A DNA stretch of 64,000 nt from Bacillus marasmi (GCF_902168435.1 NZ_LR656168.1:62001-126000); one strand, 5' to 3'. Positions 17,308 to 26,679 are shown, counted from the first letter of the stretch. Notes: a model not told the origin generated them from the sequence alone. A program made the numbers and translations.

Positions 17308-18610
17308 CTTTTACGATTACCTTCACTTTCACTATTCGTCTTTCATTCATTTCCTCAATTAAAAATGTAATATTGCCAAATTCAATACTAGGTCGCTCTT
17401 GCGGGGCGGGAAAATACCCCAATTGACCAATAAGAAATCCACTTAAAGTATCGTAATCATCGGAAGGGAAATCCACCTTTAGGATTTCTTCAATCTCATA
17501 AAGATTGGTCATACCATCCATTATATATACACCTTCAGCAAGCTCTTCGACTTGGATGATTTCTGTTTCGGGATCATCATATTCATCAAAAATATTGCCG
17601 ACAATCTCCTCAATTAAATCCTCCATCGTCACAATTCCATCCGTACCACCATATTCATCCAAGACTATCGCCATATGTACCTTATTTTTTTGCATATCTT
17701 TAAATAAAAAATCAATTCGGATTGATTCCAGCACATAGTACGGTTCACGAAGCAGTGAACGTAATTTGAAGTTCCCAGCATTCCCACTTTCGATAAACTG
17801 AAGTAAATCCTTCATATGTATAATTCCAATGATCTGGTCAATATTCTCTTCATAGACGGGGAATCTTGTATATTTTTCACAGTTCACCAGCTTTAGGACT
17901 CCTGGCAAATCCGTATCCACAGGTATCCCGACGATATTAATCCGGTGTGTCATAATATCGGAGACCGTCTTATTATCAAACTCAAAAATGTTATTAATCA
18001 TTTCCTTTTCTGTTGCTTGAATTGTCCCTTTTTCTTTACCAGCATCGACCATCATCCTGATCTCTTCCTCAGTAACCTCCTCATCATGAGAATTCGGGTC
18101 AACCCCGAATAAGCGAACAACGAGATTCGTTGACATCGTTAAAAATTTTACAAAAGGTGCCGTCAGTTTCGATAGCCATGTTAATGGCATAACGGAAACA
18201 AAAGAAATAGCTTCAGCCTTTTGCAACGCTAGCCGCTTCGGTACTAGCTCCCCCAATACTAGCGTAAAATATGAAAGGATTAACGTAATGATAATCGTAG
18301 AAATCGTCTCCAGCGCCGCTTCATCTAGCGGGATTCCTAAATCGGCTAATACTTCAGCAAAACTGCTTGCGAAACTACCTGCTGCAAATGCACTCGCTAA
18401 AAAACCAGCCAAGGTAATCCCAATTTGAATTGTTGCTAAAAACCGGCTTGGTTCAGATAAAAGATTTAAGACTAGCTTCGCTCTTTTATCTCCGCCGTCT
18501 GACATCAACTTTATTTTATTGTCATTTAATGAAACAAGCGCCATTTCTGAAGCAGCAAAGAAAGCATTTATCAGTATAAGAACAATTAATATGATTACTT
18601 CTGCCCCCAA
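17300..18610 (-). CDS. HlyC/CorC-family (DUF21-CBS) membrane protein
   Basis: This 436-residue protein has an N-terminal DUF21/CNNM membrane domain (residues 1-about 190, with FAASEMALVSLN), two CBS domains (about 210-335; MTHRINIVGIP and LDEYGGTDGIVTMEDL) and a C-terminal CorC/HlyC domain. These proteins are Mg2+ exporters or Mg/Co homeostasis factors; the hemolysin label is historical. The start is TTG 18610 behind GGAGGGAG. Upstream lies a structured region (18680-18815) that may be a metal-responsive leader. Confidence 0.85.
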   Translation of the reverse strand: MGAEVIILIVLILINAFFAASEMALVSLNDNKIKLMSDGGDKRAKLVLNLLSEPSRFLATIQIGITLAGFLASAFAAGSFASSFAEVLADLGIPLDEAALETISTIIITLILSYFTLVLGELVPKRLALQKAEAISFVSVMPLTWLSKLTAPFVKFLTMSTNLVVRLFGVDPNSHDEEVTEEEIRMMVDAGKEKGTIQATEKEMINNIFEFDNKTVSDIMTHRINIVGIPVDTDLPGVLKLVNCEKYTRFPVYEENIDQIIGIIHMKDLLQFIESGNAGNFKLRSLLREPYYVLESIRIDFLFKDMQKNKVHMAIVLDEYGGTDGIVTMEDLIEEIVGNIFDEYDDPETEIIQVEELAEGVYIMDGMTNLYEIEEILKVDFPSDDYDTLSGFLIGQLGYFPAPQERPSIEFGNITFLIEEMNERRIVKVKVIVKDE

Positions 18611-18679
18611 ACTCTTACTCCCTCCTCTATTTCACCATTTTCACTACTATCATTATCTACATAAACATTATCGACTGTC

Positions 18680-18815
18680 ATTATATTTCAATATTTGTAC
18701 CAGTTTTGTACGAGGTTGTAGCATCACTGTCTTAGTATCGCTAAAAGCAGCAGCGATTATCACTTAGGAGCCTTTCTCCTTTACACCCCTTTAACACTAT
18801 ACTCATAGGGATAAT
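18680..18815 (-). ncRNA. Candidate structured leader RNA of the HlyC/CorC gene
   Basis: On the - strand three hairpins follow each other: AGGAG-AAAGG-CTCCT, ATCGCT-(9 bases)-AGCGAT, and GTAC-(7 bases)-GTAC. The pieces GGCTCCT and GCTGCTGC recall the core of the M-box (ykoK) Mg2+ riboswitch, but the conserved central part of that class is not present and I see no clear terminator or sequestered ribosome site. This is a guess at a degenerate or new leader, supported mainly by its position ahead of an Mg-related gene. Confidence 0.3.
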
Positions 18816-18847
18816 ATTCAATATTTGAAAAAGTTAGAAAAAAACAG

Positions 18848-18881
18848 TTGACTTCCTAACTGATAATGATTATCGTTATTA
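18848..18881 (+). promoter_or_regulatory. Fur-controlled promoter of the efe operon
   Basis: A -35 box TTGACT (18848-18853) and a -10 box TATCGT (18871-18876) are separated by 17 bases. A Fur box, TGATAATGATTATCGTTATT (18861-18880), covers the spacer and -10 and differs little from the GATAATGATTATCATTATC consensus. Iron repression of efeO-efeB-efeU is expected. Confidence 0.9.
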
Positions 18882-18911
18882 ACAGATAATTCACAAAGGT
18901 AGGTATAAAGT

Positions 18912-19766
18912 ATGAAAAATATCACTCGCATTACAGCATCTCTTATTCTTGCTGCTAGTTTATTAGTTGGCTGCAGCAGTAATGAAACATCAAATACAGA
19001 TGAATCTAAATCTACAACAACAAAAGCGGATTTAACTAAACAACAACAAGAATATAAGGATTTTGCTTTAGAACAATTAGATCAATTTGTCATCAGCACA
19101 GAGGAATTTGTAAAAGCCGTACAAGCAGGCGATGTTGAAAAAGCGAAAGAGCTTTATGCTCCAGCACGGATGTTCTTCGAACGCTCAGAACCTGTTGCTG
19201 AAAGCTTTGGCGACTTAGACCCACGCATTGATGCACGTCTTGCTGATGTTAAAGATGAAGGCAAAGGCGAAGATGAATGGTCTGGTTACCATAAAATTGA
19301 GTACGGTTTATGGGTTGAAAATACAACTAAAGGTTACGAAGAAGTTGCCACACAATTATTAAATGATACGAAAGAGCTCCGTGCCAAAGTAGAAACGGTT
19401 GAAGTCACTCCTGATTTAATGATTACTGGTGCAGTTGATTTATTAAATGAGGTTTCTACTTCTAAAATCACTGGAGAAGAAGAAATCTATTCCCACACTG
19501 ACCTTTACGACTTCAAAGCAAATATTGAAGGTGCAGAGAAAATCTTTGAAATTTTTAAATCAGAACTTAAAAAGAAAGATGCTGACCTTGTAAAAACATT
19601 GGATGCTAAATTTAAAGCAGTAAACGACCTATTAGCAAAATATGAAGATGGCAAAGGTGGCTATGTTTCTTTTGAGCAATTAACAAAAGAAGATACTAAA
19701 GCATTATCAGAAGCAGTCGATCAATTAGGTGAACCATTAAGTCAAATGGCAATCGTGGTGGAATAA
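18912..19766 (+). CDS. efeO: EfeO/EfeM-type iron-uptake lipoprotein
   Basis: This 284-residue lipoprotein has a signal peptide with lipobox LLVGC (Cys about 21) and an M75 (imelysin-like) domain with the conserved HKIEYGLW segment (the HxxE metal motif). It corresponds to B. subtilis YwbM. It binds iron outside the membrane and hands it to EfeU. The start is ATG 18912, after AAAGGTAGG. It opens an efeO-efeB-efeU operon; the B. subtilis order is U-O-B. Confidence 0.92.
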   Translation: MKNITRITASLILAASLLVGCSSNETSNTDESKSTTTKADLTKQQQEYKDFALEQLDQFVISTEEFVKAVQAGDVEKAKELYAPARMFFERSEPVAESFGDLDPRIDARLADVKDEGKGEDEWSGYHKIEYGLWVENTTKGYEEVATQLLNDTKELRAKVETVEVTPDLMITGAVDLLNEVSTSKITGEEEIYSHTDLYDFKANIEGAEKIFEIFKSELKKKDADLVKTLDAKFKAVNDLLAKYEDGKGGYVSFEQLTKEDTKALSEAVDQLGEPLSQMAIVVE

Positions 19767-19769
19767 GAA

Positions 19770-21032
19770 ATGAAACAACAATCCGTTTTTAATAAAGAAG
19801 TATCCCGACGTAATGTATTAAAAACTGCGGGGATTGGCGGCGCCGGCATTATTCTAGGCGCCTCCGGTCTCGGTGGTGCGTTATCGGCAATGGGCGTTAA
19901 CTTAAATATTAAAGATAATCCTAAATCAAAAAACAAAATCAACTTCTACGGTGCCCATCAATCCGGCATCGCCACCAAGAACCCTCAGCATGTTTATTTT
20001 GTTTCCTTAAATTGCATCGCTAAATCTAATAACGAACTGAAAGAGCTTTTCAAAACGTGGACAGAGGATAGTGTCCGTCTCATGAATGGCGAAGTAGCAC
20101 TAGATGGAAGCAACACTCTTCTTCCACCGAAGGATACTGGAGAAACAGAAGGTTTAGAAGCTTCACATCTAACCCTCACATTTGGTGTTGGACCTTCACT
20201 TTTTGAAAAACCTGAATTAGGTCTTCAAAAACTAAAACCGAAGGAATTGCAGGACTTACCTCATTTTCCAAAGGACCAGCTCGACCCTCATTATACCGGC
20301 GGGGATATCTGTATTCAGGCCTGTGCGGACGATCCACAGGTGGCTTTCCATGCTGTTCGGAATTTAATACGCAATGGCCGTGGGAAAGTAACAATGAAAT
20401 GGTCCCAAGCTGGATTCAATTCTTATCCTAAAATGGGTGGTAAACTAGAAACCCCTCGAAACCTGTTTGGATTTAAGGATGGAACAGTAAATCCAAATGT
20501 AGATGATGCAAAGGATATGAATTCAGTAGTTTGGGTGCAATCAGGTGATTCAAAAAATTGGCTTACAGGAGGAACATACCTCGCTGTAAGACGAATTCAA
20601 ATGCATCTAGAAACTTGGGATCGTACAGCGCTTAAAGAACAAGAAGCCACATTTGGTCGTCATCGAGATAGCGGGGCACCAATTGGAAAAACGGATGAAT
20701 TTGCTGATATGGATATTGATCGTAAAGATGAGGCTGGTAATCCAGTTGTACCAATAGACTCCCATGTATTTCTTGCTAAACAAGTGAAGGACAGGATGCT
20801 TCGTCGTGCTTTTTCATATTCTAATGGAATTCACTCAGAAACTGGTGCGTTTGATGCCGGTTTATTATTTATTTCTTTTCAAAAAAATCCTAGTCAATTC
20901 ATCAATATCCAAAATAGCCTAGGTGCGCTCGATAAAATGAATGAGTATGTTACTCATCGTGGCAGTGCTTTATTTGCCTGTTTTCCAGGAATAAAAGAAG
21001 GTAGCTTCCTCGGGGCAGGATTATTCAGTTAA
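19770..21032 (+). CDS. efeB: Dye-decolourising (DyP-type) haem peroxidase, Tat-exported
   Basis: This 420-residue protein has a twin-arginine signal (SRRNVLKTAG) and a hydrophobic stretch to about residue 45, then a DyP peroxidase domain with the GxxDG motif in FGFKDGTVNPN and late conserved segments (LRRAFSYSNG, GLLFISFQ). It corresponds to EfeB/YwbN, which oxidises Fe2+ or protoporphyrinogen outside the membrane to aid uptake. It starts three bases after efeO, so translation is coupled. Tat export of a folded haem protein is expected. Confidence 0.93.
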   Translation: MKQQSVFNKEVSRRNVLKTAGIGGAGIILGASGLGGALSAMGVNLNIKDNPKSKNKINFYGAHQSGIATKNPQHVYFVSLNCIAKSNNELKELFKTWTEDSVRLMNGEVALDGSNTLLPPKDTGETEGLEASHLTLTFGVGPSLFEKPELGLQKLKPKELQDLPHFPKDQLDPHYTGGDICIQACADDPQVAFHAVRNLIRNGRGKVTMKWSQAGFNSYPKMGGKLETPRNLFGFKDGTVNPNVDDAKDMNSVVWVQSGDSKNWLTGGTYLAVRRIQMHLETWDRTALKEQEATFGRHRDSGAPIGKTDEFADMDIDRKDEAGNPVVPIDSHVFLAKQVKDRMLRRAFSYSNGIHSETGAFDAGLLFISFQKNPSQFINIQNSLGALDKMNEYVTHRGSALFACFPGIKEGSFLGAGLFS

Positions 21033-21044
21033 GGAGTCTTATTT

Positions 21045-22790
21045 ATGAAAAAAATCATTATGATTTTTGCTCTATTATTTATATTTATCTCACCAATGCA
21101 CCATTTCGCTGCTGAAGAAAAAGTTGATTTCGGTCCAATGTTCATCAGAATCGGTGAAGCGATAATGGTTACAAAGGCATCAGATTGGACCGGCGCCGAG
21201 ACAGCAATAACAGAGTTAAAACTAGAATGGGAAAAAATCACAAAGACTGGCAGCAAGGAAGAAAAAGATGTGATAGATTCCCTTTTAGCCGCTGAGAAAG
21301 CCTTGAATGCGAAGGATCAAAAACTCCTGCTCGAGAAACTTTCTAATCTATCGAACGCACTTTTAGCCTATGACAAAAAGTTACATCCAGTTGACGTTGA
21401 GGCGAAGCGTCAGGAGTTTAAAACAGCAATTACCCCTGTCATGACTTCCCTAGAGGGAGCGATCGCAACAAAGGACGAGGAAGAACTCAATATAGTGTAT
21501 AAACGACTATCTGCTACTTGGACTAAAAAGGAAAAAATCGTCCGCGAGCAAAGCATTGATTACTATGGTCAAATTGAAACAAAAATGGGTTTCTTGCGAA
21601 TCGCCATAACAAAGGATGTTAAGGACTATTCCGAGATAGAACGGATTTATTCGGACCTTTCACAAACCATTAATGATTTTATCGATGGAAAAGAAACAAA
21701 ACAGGTTTCTAACCAAAATCATTCGGTTCAGACTCTAGTAGACTTATTGGAAAAAGCACTAAAATCAATTGATAATGGCGAACCTGAACAGGCAACGACA
21801 TCACTAGAAGAATTTCTAACGGTATGGCCATCTGTTGAAGGAGAAATCCAAACAAGAAACGGCGGATTGTATACGGAGCTTGAAAATAACATTCCAATTC
21901 TCGCTGGTAAGCTTTCATCTAAGAATACTGATTTGGAAGAGATTAAGGCTAAGATTCAGCAATATCTACAAGAGATTAGTTTAATCGAAAAGAAACAATA
22001 CAGTGTTTGGGATGCAGCATTAATCATGCTACGCGAAGGCCTTGAAGCTCTCCTAATTGTCGCTGCCCTAATCGCATTTTTAAAGAAAATGAATGCAACA
22101 AAAGAACAGAAATGGATATGGATTGGTGCAGGTTTGGGAGTTGTTATGAGTGTCGTTGCTGCCATTATCATCAATACGATTTTTTCAGCAGCGATGGCAG
22201 GAGCAAATCGAGAAATCATTGAGGGCGCGACAGGAATTATTGCGGTACTCATGATGCTCGGTGTTGGCATATGGCTTCATAATAAATCCAACATAAACGC
22301 GTGGAACAAATATATTAATTCGCAAATGGGCAAAGCATTATCTACTGGTAGTGTACTGTCTATGGCGTTTATCAGCTTCTTATCTATTTTTAGAGAAGGT
22401 GCTGAAACAATCATCTTCTACACCGGAATGGCGCCCTCCATTTCAACTGAAAAATTACTTACTGGTATTGGCATCGCGATATTAATCCTTGTGGGTTTTG
22501 CTTTTGTCTTTATTAAATTTAGTACAAAGATTCCACTTGGTCCATTTTTCAAAGTGGCAACAGTGCTCATCTATGCATTAGCCTTTAAAATACTAGGCGT
22601 AAGCCTTCACGCATTGCAGCTTACAAATGTGATTAGCACCAATTTGATTAAGGACTTTCCAGTAATAGATTTAATCGGTTTTTTCCCAACCTGGGAAACA
22701 CTCCTTCCTCAATTACTATTGATTGGAACCATTATCTTAACAATGGTAATTGTAGAGACTAAACATAAAAAAACAACCATAAGTGGTTAA
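21045..22790 (+). CDS. efeU: FTR1-family iron permease
   Basis: This 581-residue protein has a signal peptide, a long extracytoplasmic N-terminal helical region (to about residue 315), and a seven-helix FTR1 permease domain with both REGxE ferric-iron motifs (LREGLEALLI and FREGAETIIF). It corresponds to YwbL/EfeU with an N-terminal extension, seen in other Firmicutes. The start is ATG 21045 after AAGGAG, 12 bases past efeB. A strong terminator follows. Confidence 0.92.
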   Translation: MKKIIMIFALLFIFISPMHHFAAEEKVDFGPMFIRIGEAIMVTKASDWTGAETAITELKLEWEKITKTGSKEEKDVIDSLLAAEKALNAKDQKLLLEKLSNLSNALLAYDKKLHPVDVEAKRQEFKTAITPVMTSLEGAIATKDEEELNIVYKRLSATWTKKEKIVREQSIDYYGQIETKMGFLRIAITKDVKDYSEIERIYSDLSQTINDFIDGKETKQVSNQNHSVQTLVDLLEKALKSIDNGEPEQATTSLEEFLTVWPSVEGEIQTRNGGLYTELENNIPILAGKLSSKNTDLEEIKAKIQQYLQEISLIEKKQYSVWDAALIMLREGLEALLIVAALIAFLKKMNATKEQKWIWIGAGLGVVMSVVAAIIINTIFSAAMAGANREIIEGATGIIAVLMMLGVGIWLHNKSNINAWNKYINSQMGKALSTGSVLSMAFISFLSIFREGAETIIFYTGMAPSISTEKLLTGIGIAILILVGFAFVFIKFSTKIPLGPFFKVATVLIYALAFKILGVSLHALQLTNVISTNLIKDFPVIDLIGFFPTWETLLPQLLLIGTIILTMVIVETKHKKTTISG

Positions 22791-22796
22791 TTCAAG

Positions 22797-22849
22797 AAAA
22801 AGGACAGTCTTCACCAAATTAAAATTCCGGTGAGACTTGTCCTTTTTTT
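22797..22849. terminator. Bidirectional terminator between efeU and the TPM gene
   Basis: AAAAAGGACA-GTCT-CACC pairs with GGTG-AGAC-TGTCCTTTTTTT with small bulges. It serves efeU (+) and the TPM-domain gene (-), whose stop codon it touches. Confidence 0.88.
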
Positions 22850-23630
22850 ACCAACCACGCCCTGCACCGCCACCTCCAGAGGAGCCGCCTCCGCCCCCGC
22901 TAAAACCACCACCGCCGGAACCACCACCACCTCTGCCACCACGCATTAGAATTGACAAGAGAATGTGAGTAAGAAAGCCTCCGAAAAACTTAAAATCAAG
23001 AAACAAAACGACAACAACAATAATGATGAATAGCCAGGAAGGAATCCCCCCACCGCCATCTCCAGGATTCGCTACAGGTACTTGCGCTTGTCCTCCTGAC
23101 GGTGCTTGTAATCCTTCTTGTCCATACTCAGACAGCACTTCATTTGCCAATATTTTATAAGTTTCTATAATGGCTCTATTTGGCTGTTGATTTTGAAGGT
23201 AAGGAATGGCATATTGATCGAGGATTCTCCCTGCTTTTCCATCGGGAATTCGCCCCTCTAAACCGTACCCAACCTCAATCCTTATTTGACGATCACTCAA
23301 TGCTAGAACTAGCATAATTCCGTTATTCTCTTGAGCTGCCCCAATGCCATATTTACGAAACGCCTCATTCGCAAAATCGGTAATCGGAATATCTCCGGTT
23401 GTATCCACTGTTAAAACTGCCACTTGGGCAGAGGTTTGCTGCTCAAGCGCTCGACCCATGTTAATTAAATCGGCACGTTCCTGAGCTGTTAATATATTGG
23501 CAAAATCCTGAACGTAAATATCTCCAACCGGTGCTGGTATGTTTAGTTCTTCAGCCTGCCCTATTCCCCCAAAAAGAAGCAAAGAAATGCTGAGCATGAC
23601 GATTCCACGTAAGAACCGCAACCCGATCAT
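22848..23630 (-). CDS. TPM-domain (YgcG-like) membrane protein
   Basis: This 260-residue protein has a signal peptide (residues 1-26), an extracytoplasmic TPM domain (about 38-165, with VYVQDFANILT-like start and VGYGLEGRIPDG), a membrane helix (about 197-217), and a Gly/Ser-rich C-terminal tail. It is similar to B. subtilis YdjH. Its start overlaps the lemA stop (TAATG). TPM proteins are linked to photosystem repair in plants and envelope stress in bacteria; the role here is unknown. The Gly-rich tail is a normal family feature. Confidence 0.85.
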   Translation of the reverse strand: MIGLRFLRGIVMLSISLLLFGGIGQAEELNIPAPVGDIYVQDFANILTAQERADLINMGRALEQQTSAQVAVLTVDTTGDIPITDFANEAFRKYGIGAAQENNGIMLVLALSDRQIRIEVGYGLEGRIPDGKAGRILDQYAIPYLQNQQPNRAIIETYKILANEVLSEYGQEGLQAPSGGQAQVPVANPGDGGGGIPSWLFIIIVVVVLFLDFKFFGGFLTHILLSILMRGGRGGGGSGGGGFSGGGGGSSGGGGAGRGW

Positions 23631-24205
23631 TATTCATTTCCTCCAAAATCCACTTCAGGAGCTTCTTCCGCTTTTGGATCTGCTTTAAAATATTCTTTCT
23701 CGTCAAAGCCAGTAACACCGGCCACTACTACTCCAGGAAAGCTTTTTACTTTTTTATTATAAATCGCTACCTCATCGTTATAATCCTTCCTTGCGACGGA
23801 AATTCGATTTTCCGTACCTGCCAATTCATCCATTAACTGTGTAAACTGCTTGTCTGCTTTTAAATCCGGATAATTTTCAACAACAACCAATAAGCGGCTT
23901 AATGCTCCTGATAGCTCAGCGTTAGCGTTTGCCTCCTCTTCTGGGGATTTTGCCCCTGCAAGTCTTGCTCGTGCATCTGAAATGTCTGAAATAACATCTT
24001 TTTCATGGCTCGCATACCCTTTTACGGTATTCACCAAATTCGGAATTAAATCGAGCCGTCTTTGCAATTGATTTTCAATTTGACCATAAGACTGATTAAC
24101 ATTTTCCTCCAAGTCAACAAAATTGTTGTAGCTGTTCATTAACATCACGCCCATGATTACTAACGCTGCCACCACAACCCCAAATCCCAACAAAGCTTTT
24201 CTCAA
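23630..24205 (-). CDS. lemA: LemA family protein
   Basis: This 191-residue protein has one N-terminal membrane helix (about residues 4-24) and the LemA helical domain with ENVNQSYGQIENQLQRRLDLIPNLV (split here) and YNxxVxxFPGVVVA near the end. The start is decided by the ribosome binding site: an in-frame ATG at 24226 lies before AAAAGGAG, whereas TTG 24205 sits about ten bases after it, giving a normal LemA N-terminus (MRKALLGFG). It is co-transcribed with the TPM gene, a common pairing. Confidence 0.85.
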   Translation of the reverse strand: MRKALLGFGVVVAALVIMGVMLMNSYNNFVDLEENVNQSYGQIENQLQRRLDLIPNLVNTVKGYASHEKDVISDISDARARLAGAKSPEEEANANAELSGALSRLLVVVENYPDLKADKQFTQLMDELAGTENRISVARKDYNDEVAIYNKKVKSFPGVVVAGVTGFDEKEYFKADPKAEEAPEVDFGGNE

Positions 24206-24450
24206 AATAAACACACTCCTTTTCATTTAGTATGGATGTTTGAAATTTATTCTATTTAACGCCGAGAAATAATATTAATATAGAAAAGTTATTTGGACGT
24301 TGCATTCTCCCCTATACATAATTTGGTATTATTTTGTCCAAAATTAGAAGAATTAAGAGGATATTTGCTTTAGTATAGCGAAATGTTTATTGTGCCTATT
24401 TTTAGAAATGGTTACTTTTTATTATGGTAAAAAAATTAGGGGGATAATAT

Positions 24451-25623
24451 ATGACGGAAAAAGAACTGTTGCTTATACCTGGACCAACACCTGTTGTTGA
24501 CTCGATTTACGATGCGTTGGCACAAGAAACTTTAGGTCACACAGACCCTCGCTTTGCAGCGGTTTATCGCAATGCTATTAAGCAAACAAAGGATATGTTC
24601 AAAACTGACGGAGAAGTATTTGTAATTGCAGGTTCGGGAACAGTAGCGATGGAAATGGCCCTAGTCAATACAATTGCTGCCGGGGAAAAACTATTAGTCA
24701 TTAGCCATGGCTATTTTGGTGATCGTTTTATTAAACTTGGCGAAGCGTTTGGCATCGAAGTTGATGTTGTTCAGGCTGAATGGGGAAAACAAGTTTCACT
24801 TGAAGCTGTACAAGAAAAACTGTCATCCCAACAATTTAAAGCGGTTACAATCACCCATGCTGATACTTCAACTGGGGTAGCGGCAAATATAGAAGAACTT
24901 GTTCCTATTATAAAGGAGCATGGTGCTTTGGTTATTTTAGACGGGGTTTGTGCTACTGCAGCGATGGAAGAAAATATGAGTAAAGAATACGGTGCTCCTC
25001 ATGCAAAAATTGATATTGTCTTAACTGGCTCACAAAAAGCGATTGGTGTTCCACCAGGCTTAGCCGTTGTAGCTTTTAACCAAACTGCATTAGCTGCCCG
25101 TAAGCAATTGACACATGTTCCTGCATATTATTGCGATATCGAAAATTGGATTCCAATCATGAACGATCCACAGAAATATTTTGCCACTCCACCAGTAAAC
25201 CTAATCTACGCCTACGATGAGGGAATGAGATTAGTTTTGGAGGAAGGCTTAGAAACGAGATATAAGCGCCACGAGGCCTTCGGGCGCGCAGTTCGAGGAG
25301 CACTATCTGTTTACGGAATGAAGGCATTAGCTGATGAAAATGCAGCAGCTGCTACATTAAGCTGTATTTTATATCCGGAAGGAATGGATGACGCCGCATT
25401 CCGTTCAACATTAGCTGAGAAAGGCGTTGTCGTCGCTGGAGCACTTGCTCATTTAGCCGGAAAAGCCTTCAGGATTGGTCATATGGGTAACACTACCGAA
25501 GAAATGCTCGAAAAAGCAATCGGTTTAATCGGCGAAACGATGAATGAGCTAGGGTTTGAGGTGGACATTAAAGCGGCAACAGAACGATTCAATGAATTGG
25601 TCTCTGTTCGCGGAGCGGTTTAA
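24451..25623 (+). CDS. Class V PLP aminotransferase (PucG-like)
   Basis: This 390-residue enzyme belongs to the alanine/serine/ureidoglycine-glyoxylate aminotransferase group. It shows LIPGPTPV at the N-terminus, a phosphate-binding GSGTVAMEMA, the aspartate strand LVILDGVCATAA and the PLP-lysine motif TGSQKAIGVPPG. The closest remembered B. subtilis relative is PucG, (S)-ureidoglycine-glyoxylate aminotransferase, but no purine-catabolism genes are adjacent, so the substrate is open. The start is ATG 24451 after TAGGGGG. The next 500 bases hold hairpin repeats and a terminator. Confidence 0.85.
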   Translation: MTEKELLLIPGPTPVVDSIYDALAQETLGHTDPRFAAVYRNAIKQTKDMFKTDGEVFVIAGSGTVAMEMALVNTIAAGEKLLVISHGYFGDRFIKLGEAFGIEVDVVQAEWGKQVSLEAVQEKLSSQQFKAVTITHADTSTGVAANIEELVPIIKEHGALVILDGVCATAAMEENMSKEYGAPHAKIDIVLTGSQKAIGVPPGLAVVAFNQTALAARKQLTHVPAYYCDIENWIPIMNDPQKYFATPPVNLIYAYDEGMRLVLEEGLETRYKRHEAFGRAVRGALSVYGMKALADENAAAATLSCILYPEGMDDAAFRSTLAEKGVVVAGALAHLAGKAFRIGHMGNTTEEMLEKAIGLIGETMNELGFEVDIKAATERFNELVSVRGAV

Positions 25624-25776
25624 ATCTCTCGATAAATGTGTATAGGGATTTAAATTTAATCTGGAGTTAAATTGGTGCATGAAAGACTTCAGAAATTTAA
25701 CTAAAAGAAGCTGGGACAGAACTAAATGATTTTATGTTTAAATTCATTGGTGATTTTCAGGAAGGTATGAGAAAAA

Positions 25777-25968
25777 ATAAGCGGAGAATTTCCCGTTATT
25801 GTATGTAAGGGGCGCTAATTAATCCGAAATAAGAGGAGAATTTCCGCTTAACTGCTCCCAAAAAGACAAAATAAAGTGATTTTTATGAAATAAGGGGAAA
25901 AACTCCTGTTATTTAAAGGGAAATATGGGTATTTCCCAAAATAAGCGGAATTCTTCCGCTTATTTTTA
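25777..25968. repeat. Short 52-bp-period hairpin array (4 units)
   Basis: Four copies of an imperfect palindrome of the type AATAAGCGGA...TTCCGCTTATT start at 25777, 25829, 25890 and 25941 (spacings 52, 61 and 51). The last copy is nearly perfect; the others have lost part of the stem. Period and design match the long arrays at 31.9, 46.9 and 50.3 kb although the arms differ. Confidence 0.7.
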
Positions 25969-26061
25969 AATACAAGTAAATCAACATTCGGGTTAACAAA
26001 CTCCCGTGCAAAAAAATTTGCACACAGTTATTTCAAGGTAGTGCCTATTGAAAAAAAGAAT

Positions 26062-26121
26062 AAAAAAACCGAACTATTTGGGAATTCTATGTAAGAATTT
26101 CCTAATAGTTCGGTTTTTTAT
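26062..26121. terminator. Bidirectional terminator
   Basis: A long stem, AAAAAACCGAACTATT with inner GGAATTC, pairs with its complement ending ATAGTTCGGTTTTTT. It lies between the aminotransferase (+) and DUF4395 (-) genes. Confidence 0.88.
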
Positions 26122-26151
26122 TTAGCTGAAATACTTATGTCCCAGCCTCTT

Positions 26152-26577
26152 TTAATGTTGTGTTCGACGATATTGGAATTGCTTCCATTGAAACAAAATA
26201 AAGCAGCCGATGCAAAAACCAAGTAATGCAACTGACGCCGCAATCCCGACCATAGCAGTAAAAATATATCCAAGTAGATCAATATTAAACAAGAAGCCGC
26301 TATAACCTAATCCTAAACAAATGACTGCAATCGTCTGATTAAACTTTTGTTGTTCCCAATCTTCTGGTACATAGGCGTTAATGTCCTTTGTTAGAAATAG
26401 CTTAGCAACTCTCATAATTGGATTGAATTGAAACAAAAGACCGAGGAGTCCCGAAACAAACGGGATTAACAATATCCATTCCTTGCCAGTTAGCCAGGTG
26501 AAAACAACACTTAACACAATCACCCATTGATTTGTTGTTACCAGCGGACGAGGAATCGACTTAATCATATTGGTCAT
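26152..26577 (-). CDS. DUF4395 membrane protein
   Basis: This 141-residue protein opens with IPRPLVTTNQWVIVLS and has about four membrane helices, which fits DUF4395 (often encoded near sulfur-transfer or thioredoxin genes). The start is ATG 26577 after AAAGGT. It is a single-gene unit with no informative neighbours, so its function is unknown. Confidence 0.72.
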   Translation of the reverse strand: MTNMIKSIPRPLVTTNQWVIVLSVVFTWLTGKEWILLIPFVSGLLGLLFQFNPIMRVAKLFLTKDINAYVPEDWEQQKFNQTIAVICLGLGYSGFLFNIDLLGYIFTAMVGIAASVALLGFCIGCFILFQWKQFQYRRTQH

Positions 26578-26650
26578 TTTAATCCCGACCTTTCTTATAT
26601 GTTTTACTTATTTTATATATATTATTATATTATTAATTTTTTGTCTATAT

Positions 26651-26679
26651 AAAAAAAAGAAACCTCAGCTGAGGCTCCC
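26651..26679 (-). terminator. Terminator of the nnr gene
   Basis: The 12-bp perfect palindrome CCTCAGCTGAGG with flanking pairs (GAG...TTC) is followed on the - strand by eight T residues. Confidence 0.85.

Larger units (their letters stand above)
25710..26141. repeat. Repeat-rich intergenic block with GCTGGGACA inverted ends
   Basis: This block between two convergent genes begins with GCTGGGACA (near 25712) and ends with its complement TGTCCCAGC (26131-26139). Inside are the four-unit 52-bp hairpin array (25777-25968) and a terminator (26062-26121). The matched ends suggest a repeat cassette or a very long stem. I see no coding sequence. Confidence 0.55.

Noticed and set aside
18680-18815. 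yybP-ykoY manganese riboswitch
   Set aside because: AAAGGGG is present but the GAGACCTTT partner and the conserved loop are not, so only a generic leader candidate is reported.
22855-22990. Gly-rich C-terminal tail of the TPM protein as an expanded repeat or frameshift artefact
   Set aside because: A membrane helix followed by a Gly/Ser-rich tail is normal for this family.
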